DNA of 12,740 nt, from assembly GCA_016873355.1 (NCBI GenBank), contig VGXK01000018.1:1-12740 (forward strand), written 5' to 3'. The translations under genes and the position numbers were made by a program. This stretch comes from Phycisphaerae bacterium. Its GTDB lineage: Bacteria; Planctomycetota; Phycisphaerae; Phycisphaerales; SM1A02. Under the pieces are notes generated by a model. That model ran no database searches and was not told where the DNA came from. It saw only the letters and a program-made list of their open reading frames with translations. Below, piece by piece: positions 7,211 through 12,740 of the stretch (the first letter of the stretch is position 1; every line of letters begins with the position of its first letter).

Positions 7211-7217
7211 TATGATC
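7211..7217. promoter_or_regulatory. Possible shared divergent -10 element between mlaF and the NUDIX gene
   Basis: TATGAT on plus (7211-7216) and GATCAT on minus (7217-7212) overlap almost completely. The minus box is 6 bases from the mlaF ATG, which would make that message leaderless. On the plus strand the box overlaps the ATG at 7212, so if it is the real -10 the NUDIX gene must start downstream at the GTG at 7236. No -35 match is seen. Confidence 0.4.
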
Positions 7218-7748
7218 GGCGCGGAGCGGCCCCGCGTGCAAGTCGAGAGCGTCCTTCGCGGCGAAGTGTTCAGCGTCGAGCGACTTCGCTTCACCGACGA
7301 CGCGGGGCGGGAAATCTCGAGGCACATCGTGCGGCACCCGGGCGCCGTCGTCGTCGTTCCCGTGCTCGACGACGGCCGGCTCGTCATGATCCGCAACCAT
7401 CGCGTGGCGGTGGGCGCGTGGCTTCGCGAGTTCTGCGCGGGAAAGCTCGAGAAGGGCGAACCGCCCGCCGCCGCCGCCGGGCGCGAGCTCGTGGAGGAGA
7501 CCGGCCACGACGCGGCCGAGATCCGCGAGCTGGGATCGTTCTACACCTCGCCCGGATTCGCCGACGAGCTCATGCACGCCTTCGAGGCGCGGGCGCTGCG
7601 AACCGTGCCGCGCCGTCTCGAAGCGGGGGAGCGCATCGAAGTGGAAATCGTGGCGCCGGAGGAACTCGAGGCGATGATCCGCGACGGCCGCGTGCGCGAC
7701 GGCAAGACGATCGCCGCCTTCGCGCTCTGGAGGTTGTCGAGGCCGTGA
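7212..7748 (+). CDS. NUDIX hydrolase, ADP-ribose pyrophosphatase-like
   Basis: It probably hydrolyses ADP-ribose or a related nucleoside diphosphate linked to another moiety, giving AMP and a phosphorylated product. The 178-residue reading from ATG 7212 contains a complete Nudix box that starts at Gly78: GKLEKGE, seven residues, then RELVEETGH (91-99), matching GX5EX7REUXEEXGU except that His replaces the last hydrophobic position. The stretch GSFYTSPGFADELMHAFEA after the box, with a Pro about 15 residues past it, is typical of the NudF-type ADP-ribose group rather than of MutT or Ap4A hydrolases. The start is uncertain: ATG 7212 or GTG 7236 (170 residues); the latter fits better if TATGAT at 7211 is the promoter -10. 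The stop codon overlaps the GTG start of the M50 peptidase gene by 4 bases, so the two are translationally coupled. Confidence 0.88.
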   Translation: MIGAERPRVQVESVLRGEVFSVERLRFTDDAGREISRHIVRHPGAVVVVPVLDDGRLVMIRNHRVAVGAWLREFCAGKLEKGEPPAAAAGRELVEETGHDAAEIRELGSFYTSPGFADELMHAFEARALRTVPRRLEAGERIEVEIVAPEELEAMIRDGRVRDGKTIAAFALWRLSRP

Positions 7749-8803
7749 CGCCGCACGAACGCTGGGACGACGATCGCGCGCAGGGCGGCGGCATCGCCGG
7801 CGACTGGCGAAGCGCGCAGCCCCGCTTCGACGATCCGATGAGCTGGTCGCTGCCGATCAGCCACGTCGCCGGCGTGACGGTGCGCGTGCACGCGCTCTTT
7901 CTCGTGGCGATCGTGGCGTGGCTGCTCAAGAGCATGCTCGTCGATCCGAGCACGGGCGCGGCGACGCCCTTCGATCTGCCGCACACCGTCGTGGTGCTCA
8001 TCGCGCTCTTCCTCATCGTGCTGCTGCACGAGTTCGGGCACGTCGCGGCGTGTCGGCGCGTGGGAGGCGACGCGGACGAGATCCTGCTCTGGCCGCTCGG
8101 CGGTCTCGCGAGCGTCGATCCGCCGCGACGCTGGACGGCGGAACTCGCCACGACGCTCGGCGGCCCCGCGGTGAACGCGGCGATCTGGGTGATCGGCGCG
8201 CTCGTGCTCGGATTCGGCGCCGGCTGGAAGATGTCGACGCTCGCACCGAACCCGCTCAATCCGACCGCGTTCGCGTCGATGCCCAACAGCGCGCTCGAGA
8301 CCGTCTTCCTGGTGCACTGGATCAACTGGGTGCTGCTGCTCTTCAACCTGCTGCCCTTCTTTCCGCTCGACGGCGGGCGCGTGCTGCTGGCGCTGCTGTC
8401 GCGGCGGCTCGGCTTCGCCGACGCCACGCGCATCGCCTCGCGCATCGGCGTGGTCGGCGCCGCGCTCATGGCGGTGGCGGCGATCGTCGTCGAAAGCTGG
8501 ACGCTCGGCGCGGTGGCGGTCTTCTGCGTGCTGACCTGCTGGGCGTCGCTGAAGCGCATCGACTACGCGGACGCCGTGGAGCAGGGCACCGAGGATCCCG
8601 AGAGCGCTCGCTCGAGGCTCGTGGCGGAGCGGCGCGCCGAACGGCGTGCCGAGCGAGAGCGGAGGGCTCGCGAGGCGAAGGCGCGGGATCGCGCCCGGCT
8701 CGACGAGATCCTCGCCAAGATCGGCCGGGAAGGCCGCGAGAGCCTGCGCTGGTCGGAGCGCCGCTTCCTGAAGCGGACGACCCGTCGCCTGCGGGACGAG
8801 TAG
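7745..8803 (+). CDS. M50 (site-2 protease-like) membrane metalloprotease with basic helical tail
   Basis: This is an intramembrane zinc metalloprotease that cleaves membrane-embedded substrates. The 352-residue product begins with a soluble leader (1-38). Membrane helices include about 48-66, 80-100, 141-160, 186-204 and two between about 228 and 262. The zinc site HEFGH is at 95-99 in VLLHEFGHVAACR, and the second motif NLLPFFPLDGG is at 201-211, with Asp209 as the third ligand. The protein is of the compact SpoIVFB/Rv-like type with no PDZ domain visible. After the membrane part there is a strongly basic Arg/Ala/Glu coiled coil (about 289-316), then a conserved-looking tail (317-352) similar to that of the neighbouring rhomboid. 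The GTG start is chosen because GTGA overlaps the NUDIX stop; an ATG at 7838 (residue 32) is the main alternative. The substrate is unknown. Confidence 0.9.
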   Translation: MTPHERWDDDRAQGGGIAGDWRSAQPRFDDPMSWSLPISHVAGVTVRVHALFLVAIVAWLLKSMLVDPSTGAATPFDLPHTVVVLIALFLIVLLHEFGHVAACRRVGGDADEILLWPLGGLASVDPPRRWTAELATTLGGPAVNAAIWVIGALVLGFGAGWKMSTLAPNPLNPTAFASMPNSALETVFLVHWINWVLLLFNLLPFFPLDGGRVLLALLSRRLGFADATRIASRIGVVGAALMAVAAIVVESWTLGAVAVFCVLTCWASLKRIDYADAVEQGTEDPESARSRLVAERRAERRAERERRAREAKARDRARLDEILAKIGREGRESLRWSERRFLKRTTRRLRDE

Positions 8804-8806
8804 AGT
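8801..8806 (+). promoter_or_regulatory. TAGAGT box 7 bases upstream of the rhomboid gene
   Basis: The same hexamer as before xseB sits 7 bases before the ATG at 8814, and its first three bases are the M50 stop codon. No Shine-Dalgarno sequence lies in the 10-base gap. This supports the ATG at 8814 over the in-frame GTG at 8805 and suggests a leaderless promoter for the rhomboid gene. No -35 match is seen. Confidence 0.4.
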
Positions 8807-8813
8807 GCGGCCG

Positions 8814-10001
8814 ATGGGTCTCTCCGACCGGGACTACATGAGCGGAAAGGGCGGACCGCGCGGCTCCTTCACGCCGGGCCGCGTGGGAGGAAGCGGGCGC
8901 GGGCTCTCCGTGACCGTGTGGCTCATCATCGTCTGCGTCGGCGTCTTCGTGATCGACGGATTCCTGCCCTTGCGCTGGGACCCGGTCGAGGTCGAGTGGG
9001 CGCAGGGGGTGACGTTCGCGTCGCCGGCGGAGGAAGCGCAGGTGCGATCGAGGCTCACGCCGGGACCGATCCGCATCCAGGAGCGCCGTGCGCGGCCGGG
9101 CACGATCGGGATTCGCGGCCTCAGCGACGCGGCCGGGCGCGTGGTGGCGGCCGAGACGCTGCGCGCGGAACCGTTCCTCAACTCGCTGCTCTACTTCTCG
9201 ACGAATCGCGCGGTCGTGCACCGCGCGCCCGATGGATCGCTGCGAGGCTTCGAGTTCTGGCGCTTCCTCGGATTCCAGTTCGTGCACTCCGGGTGGATGC
9301 ACCTGGCCTTCAACATGATCGGGCTCTGGTTCTTCGGGCCGATCGTGGAGCGCACGCTCGGGGGCAAGCGCTACCTTGCGTTCTATCTGCTCTGCGGAAT
9401 CTGCGGGGCGCTCATGTACCTGCTGCTGAACGCCGCCGGCTCGCTGCTCACCACCGCCTTCGGCGCGCAGGCGGCGAGCTGGGCGCCGTTCCTGCTCTTC
9501 AACGATCCGTCGACGCCGCTCGTCGGCGCGAGCGCCGGCGTCTTCGGCGTGCTCATGGCGGGTGCCTACCTGGTGCCGCACGCCACCGTGCTCGTCTGGG
9601 GCATCCTTCCGATGCGGCTCGACACGCTCGCCTACGCGCTCGTGGGCATCGCGCTGCTGACGCTCGTCTTCCAGGGGAGCAATGCCGGCGGAGAGGCGGC
9701 GCATCTCGGCGGCGCGATCGCGGGCTTCTACTTCATCCGCCGGCCGCATCACCTGCACGGCTTCTTCGACGTGCTCGGCCGAGTCGATCCGACGAGCCGC
9801 ACGCGACGGGCGCGGGCGAGCGGCGCGCCGCCGCCTTCGCGCGCGGCGATCGCGCCCGGACGATCGGGACCGTCGGGCGCCTCGGCGCGAGTCGACGCGG
9901 CGGAGATCGATCGCATCCTCCGCAAGGTCTCCGAACAGGGCGTTCACTCGCTCACGCCGGCCGAGCAGGAGACGCTTCGGCGCGCAAGCGCGAACTCCTA
10001 G
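8814..10001 (+). CDS. Rhomboid family intramembrane serine protease
   Basis: Rhomboids cut substrates inside the membrane with a Ser-His dyad. The 395-residue product has the N-terminal motif SDRDYMSGKG, TM1 (about 31-50), then about 100 residues outside the membrane before the core. HSGWMHLAFNMIGLWFFG (158-175) includes the conserved His163 and Asn167 of the oxyanion region. Ser240 is in GASAGVFG and His297 in GGEAAHLGGAIAGF, so the catalytic pair is intact. A soluble C-terminal part (about 310-395) is Arg/Ala/Pro-rich and ends with a short helical tail (363-395) that aligns with the tail of the upstream M50 protease. The start follows a TAGAGT box, and the gene begins 10 bases after the M50 stop. 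Expression from the NUDIX-M50 message is also possible. The substrate is unknown. Confidence 0.94.
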   Translation: MGLSDRDYMSGKGGPRGSFTPGRVGGSGRGLSVTVWLIIVCVGVFVIDGFLPLRWDPVEVEWAQGVTFASPAEEAQVRSRLTPGPIRIQERRARPGTIGIRGLSDAAGRVVAAETLRAEPFLNSLLYFSTNRAVVHRAPDGSLRGFEFWRFLGFQFVHSGWMHLAFNMIGLWFFGPIVERTLGGKRYLAFYLLCGICGALMYLLLNAAGSLLTTAFGAQAASWAPFLLFNDPSTPLVGASAGVFGVLMAGAYLVPHATVLVWGILPMRLDTLAYALVGIALLTLVFQGSNAGGEAAHLGGAIAGFYFIRRPHHLHGFFDVLGRVDPTSRTRRARASGAPPPSRAAIAPGRSGPSGASARVDAAEIDRILRKVSEQGVHSLTPAEQETLRRASANS

Positions 10002-10010
10002 CGGGGCGAG

Positions 10011-11264
10011 ATGGCCGTCTCCTTCGAGATCCTCGCCCGCGCCTCCGCAACCTCGGCTCGACTCGGTCGACTCACGACGCCGCACGGCGCCTTCGAGACG
10101 CCGGCGTTCATGCCGGTGGCGACCGCGGGCGCCATGAAGGGCCTCACGCCCTCGCAGGTGCGCGATTCGGGCGCCCGCTGCATTCTCAACAACGCGTACC
10201 ACCTCATGCTGCGACCCGGCGCCGAACGCGTGCGGCGATTCGGCGGCGTGCATTCGTTCATGCGCTGGGACGGTCCGATCCTCACCGACTCGGGCGGCTT
10301 CCAGGCCTTCTCGATGAGCGCCGGCAGCGACATCGACGAGAACGGCGTGACCTTTCGCAGCTTCGTCGACGGTTCGCGCGTGCACCTGGGGCCCGAGTCG
10401 TCGATGCGCGTGCAGAACGATCTCGGCGCCGACATCATCATGGCCTTCGACGATTGTCCGCCCGCCGATCCGTCGAGCGCGGCGCCGGGCGATGACGACG
10501 CGATCGACGAGCCGACGAGCGCCCTTCCGCCGCGGCGCGCGTCGTCGACCGCTCCGCCCTCGACGCTGCGAGCCTCGCGCGTGCGCGTGCCGGCCGATGC
10601 GGCCGCGCGGCGCCGCGAGGCGACCGATCGCACCTCGCGCTGGCTTCATCGCTGCATCGCCGCGCATCGTCGGCCCGACGAACAGGCGCTCTTCGGCATC
10701 GTGCAGGGCGGAACCGATCTCGATCTCCGCCGCGCCAGCATCGACTCGATCTGCGACACGGACCTTCCCGGCTACGCGATCGGCGGCGTGGCGGTGGGGG
10801 AGCCGTCGCAGGAGATCTCGCGCGTGGTGCGCTTCACCGCGCCGCTCCTGCCCGAATCGAAGCCGCGCTACCTCATGGGCGTCGGCTACGAACGGGATCT
10901 CGTCATGGCGGTCGAGTCGGGCGTCGACCTCTTCGACTGCGTGCTGCCCACGCGAAGCGGACGCAACGCGCTCGTCTTCACGCGCACCGGTCCGCTTCGA
11001 CTTCGCAACGCCGCGTTCGCCGACGACGCGGCGCCGATCGACGAGACCTGCGACTGCGAGGCCTGCCGATGCGGCTTCGGCCGCGGCTACCTTCGCCATC
11101 TCTTTCTCGCGGGCGAGATGCTCGGGCCGATTCTCGCGAGCATGCACAACCTCCGGCACTACCAGCGCCTGCTGCTGGACATCCGAAGCGCCATCCGGGA
11201 TGATGCGTGGTCCTCGGTCAGGCGAGCCTGGCCGTGTTCGGCGCCCCCTACGGAAGGACCCTGA
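10011..11264 (+). CDS. tgt: Queuine/preQ1 tRNA-ribosyltransferase with a long insertion
   Basis: Tgt exchanges guanine-34 for preQ1 in tRNAs with GUN anticodons, on the pathway to queuosine. The 417-residue product has a full set of signatures: PVATAGAMKGL, ILNNAYHLMLRPG, TDSGGFQ with Asp93, GYAIGGVAVGEP (254-265), DLFDCVLPTR with the nucleophile Asp309, and the zinc site CDCEAC (Cys347, Cys349, Cys352) plus His379 in SMHN. After MAFDDCPP (144-151) there is a low-complexity Asp-, then Ala/Pro/Ser-rich insertion before TDRTSRW; the family needs about 20 residues here and this protein has about 54. Codon frame is kept, so it is an insertion rather than damage. PTRSGRNA replaces the usual PTRNARNG. 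The start is next to the rhomboid stop, with GGGGCGAG upstream as a weak ribosome site. Stop and yajC ATG abut (TGAATG), and tgt-yajC-secD order is common in bacteria. Confidence 0.95.
   Translation: MAVSFEILARASATSARLGRLTTPHGAFETPAFMPVATAGAMKGLTPSQVRDSGARCILNNAYHLMLRPGAERVRRFGGVHSFMRWDGPILTDSGGFQAFSMSAGSDIDENGVTFRSFVDGSRVHLGPESSMRVQNDLGADIIMAFDDCPPADPSSAAPGDDDAIDEPTSALPPRRASSTAPPSTLRASRVRVPADAAARRREATDRTSRWLHRCIAAHRRPDEQALFGIVQGGTDLDLRRASIDSICDTDLPGYAIGGVAVGEPSQEISRVVRFTAPLLPESKPRYLMGVGYERDLVMAVESGVDLFDCVLPTRSGRNALVFTRTGPLRLRNAAFADDAAPIDETCDCEACRCGFGRGYLRHLFLAGEMLGPILASMHNLRHYQRLLLDIRSAIRDDAWSSVRRAWPCSAPPTEGP
11252..11258 (+). promoter_or_regulatory. Ribosome binding site of yajC
   Basis: GGAAGGA lies 6 bases before the ATG at 11265 and within the last codons of tgt. 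It supports this start for yajC, which is longer than the usual YajC at the N-terminus. Confidence 0.75.
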
Positions 11265-11714
11265 ATGTTCGACGCATCGCAGCCGATGACGCTGCTCGCC
11301 CTTCAGAACACGCCGCTCGACCAGGCGGCGGGAGCGCCTTCCGCCGCCGGCAACGGCGCGACGACCGGCGCGCCGGGCGCACCCGGCGCCGGCGGCGCCG
11401 CGCCGCCGCCCAAGGGCATGGACAACACCTTCCTCTACATGGTGCTCGGCCTGGTGGCGGTCATGTTCATCATGACCATCTTCAGCGGCCGCCGGCAGAA
11501 GCGGCAGCGCGAGACCATGCTCGGCAACCTCAAGAAGCACGACCGCGTGATGACCTCCGGCGGCATCATCGGTTCCGTCGTCGAGATCAAGCCGCGCACG
11601 ATCGTGCTCAAGGTCGACGAGGGATCGAACACGCGCATCACCTTCTCGCGCGAGGCGATCCAGCAGGTGATCGAGGAGTCCGCCGAAACGCCCGCCGCGG
11701 AGTCGAAGACCTGA
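11265..11714 (+). CDS. yajC: Preprotein translocase subunit YajC, extended N-terminus
   Basis: YajC is a small inner-membrane accessory of the SecDF complex in protein export. The 149-residue product has one membrane helix (about 54-73), then the basic RRQKRQRE and the conserved cytoplasmic part: MLGNLKKHDRVMTSGGIIG (85-103), followed by VLKVDEGSNTRITFSREAI (114-132). Family members are about 100 residues and usually start a few residues before the helix; here about 50 residues precede it, rich in Ala, Gly and Pro (22-49). The Shine-Dalgarno site at 11252 fits this start, so the extension is probably real. It follows tgt without a gap and is followed by secD after 69 bases. Confidence 0.95.
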   Translation: MFDASQPMTLLALQNTPLDQAAGAPSAAGNGATTGAPGAPGAGGAAPPPKGMDNTFLYMVLGLVAVMFIMTIFSGRRQKRQRETMLGNLKKHDRVMTSGGIIGSVVEIKPRTIVLKVDEGSNTRITFSREAIQQVIEESAETPAAESKT

Positions 11715-11783
11715 CGACCGTCGACCGTCTCGCCGGCGGCGACCGCGTCCGACGGCATCGCCGAACTCCGCCCTCGATCATCC
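11715..11783 (+). other. yajC-secD gap with a small hairpin
   Basis: The 69-base gap contains no gene. TCGCC (11730-11734) can pair with GGCGA (11738-11742) around GGC, and outer arms CCGTCG (11718-11723) and CGACGG (11750-11755) could extend it with an unpaired middle. A direct repeat GACCGTC occurs twice in a row at 11717-11730. No T-tract follows, so termination is unlikely. No clear Shine-Dalgarno site precedes secD. This may be a structured leader or chance. Confidence 0.3.
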
Positions 11784-12740
11784 ATGAAGAACATCCCATT
11801 CCACCTGACCGCGATCCTTCTGCTCGTCGCGGGCTTCCTCTACCTGCTCATTCCGCCGAAGGAGTCGCTGCGGCTCGGCCGCGATCTGCGCGGCGGCGTG
11901 AGCCTCACCTACGGCGTCGAGATCCCCGAGGACGCCGACAACGCCCGCGTGCTCGCCGACGCGATCGGCGTGCTCAAGCAGCGCGCGAATCCCCAAGGCA
12001 CGCTCGACATCTCGTTCGTGCCGCAGGGCTACAACCGGATCGAAGTGGTGATGCCGCTTCCGAGCCCGGAAGTGCAGGAGCTGCAGGCTTCCTTCCGCCG
12101 GTCGCTCGAAGCGCTCGTGGCCTCCTCCCGCGCCGATGCGGACGAGATCGTGGCCGCGGCCCACGCGGGCAACGCGGTCGCCCGCTTCGGCGGCGCGGAC
12201 GAGACCCGCAAGGGTCGCCTGGCGCAGCTCGAGGAGCAGGCCCGCCGCGCGCTCGCCGCGCGCGAGGCGCTCCAGGTGGCCACCGCGACCGGCGACGAAG
12301 CGGCGCAGCGAACGGCGCTCGCGGACATCGCCGCGGCCGAAGTGGCGCTCGAGCAGGGAGCTCAGGAGCTCGCATCGCCCGGCCTCTCGGAGCGGCGCCT
12401 CGTGCGGGCGCTTGCGCTTCCGGACGAACCTCGCCCCGAGCGGGATCCCGCCACCGGGCGCTCGAAGATCGACGAGCGCGGCAACACGATCATGGGTCCG
12501 AGCGAGCGCGGCGAGGAGCTCGCCGCGGTCCGCCGCGAGTTCGCGGCGCACGCGCCGCAGATCGACGAGGTGGTCGAGAAGTGGAAGGCTTACGAGTCGC
12601 GGCGCGGCGGACTCGACAGCCCCGAGGACCTGAAGAGGCTCTTCCGCGGCGCCGGCGTGCTGAACTTCCACATCGCGGTCGAGGCCACCCGCGCCGAAGG
12701 CGTGAACCCGGACGAGCTCCGCAAGCAGCTCGCCGAGCGC
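11784..12740 (+). CDS. secD: Protein translocase subunit SecD, partial (C-terminus beyond the right edge)
   Basis: SecD, with SecF, uses the proton gradient to pull secreted proteins through the SecYEG channel. The first 319 residues are present. One membrane helix (about 6-24) leads to the hallmark LGRDLRGGVSLTYGV (31-45). The start of the periplasmic P1 domain follows: VLKQRANPQGTLDISFVPQG (63-82) and RIEVVMPLP (85-93). In ordinary SecD the next part of the fold (a strand of the type TAxLEF) comes within about 30 residues. Here roughly 190 residues intervene, mostly Ala/Glu/Arg-rich helix (about 95-200, 240-275), before LFRGAGVLNFHIAVE (286-300), which looks like the resumption of P1. The remaining membrane helices and a possible SecF fusion cannot be seen. 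Position behind tgt and yajC agrees with the call. Confidence 0.95.
   Translation, partial: MKNIPFHLTAILLLVAGFLYLLIPPKESLRLGRDLRGGVSLTYGVEIPEDADNARVLADAIGVLKQRANPQGTLDISFVPQGYNRIEVVMPLPSPEVQELQASFRRSLEALVASSRADADEIVAAAHAGNAVARFGGADETRKGRLAQLEEQARRALAAREALQVATATGDEAAQRTALADIAAAEVALEQGAQELASPGLSERRLVRALALPDEPRPERDPATGRSKIDERGNTIMGPSERGEELAAVRREFAAHAPQIDEVVEKWKAYESRRGGLDSPEDLKRLFRGAGVLNFHIAVEATRAEGVNPDELRKQLAER

Noticed and set aside
5214..7211. Upstream part of a long plus-strand frame that ends as the NUDIX gene
   Set aside because: Only the part from 7212 (or 7236) onward has NUDIX motifs; the rest is antisense to the MCE and ABC genes.
8466..11540. 1024-residue open frame on the minus strand
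   Set aside because: It is antisense to the M50, rhomboid, tgt and yajC genes. Despite the length it is a composition artefact; the catalytic motifs are all on the other strand.
1..12740. Defence island, CRISPR array, mobile element, tRNA or rRNA
   Set aside because: No repeat-spacer pattern, transposase, integrase, terminal inverted repeats or RNA gene could be seen; gene content is housekeeping throughout and base composition looks even.

Overview
The window is a compact, very GC-rich stretch of bacterial chromosome. It carries twelve protein genes on both strands, no gap longer than about 200 bases, and no sign of rRNA, tRNA, CRISPR, insertion sequences or phage. Envelope genes (Mla-type ABC ATPase plus MCE protein, OmpA/Pal-like lipoprotein, YajC and SecD) imply a Gram-negative (diderm) cell. 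The unusually long prepilin peptidase, the enlarged SecD periplasmic region and the two-protease arrangement remind me of Planctomycetota, perhaps Phycisphaerae. That placement is an inference from memory of family architecture, not a computed result.

Layout: (1) bases 1-1384, minus strand: RecG helicase, cut by the left edge. (2) bases 1408-4550, plus strand: xseA and xseB (both subunits of exonuclease VII), then a prepilin peptidase. recG and xseA diverge from an overlap of only a few tens of bases, so DNA repair functions sit back to back. (3) bases 4553-5200: OmpA/Pal-like lipoprotein with its own strong Shine-Dalgarno site. (4) bases 5201-5399: convergent gap with a 16-bp hairpin that probably ends transcription from both sides. 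(5) bases 5400-7205, minus strand: MCE/MlaD-like protein and Mla-type ABC ATPase, with no MlaE permease gene between or beside them here. (6) bases 7212-10001, plus strand: NUDIX ADP-ribose pyrophosphatase-like hydrolase, M50 site-2-type metalloprotease (4-base overlap with the NUDIX gene), rhomboid serine protease. (7) bases 10011 to the right edge: tgt (queuine tRNA-ribosyltransferase), yajC and secD, a widespread bacterial gene order; secD is cut by the edge.

No exotic new system is evident; these are mostly housekeeping genes. The points most worth a second look are a C-terminal tail shared by the adjacent M50 and rhomboid proteases, large insertions in Tgt, SecD and the prepilin peptidase, two divergent gene pairs that appear to share one symmetric -10 element, and TAnnnT boxes 6-8 bases before start codons, which suggest leaderless transcripts. 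Many very long open frames antisense to these genes are composition artefacts.
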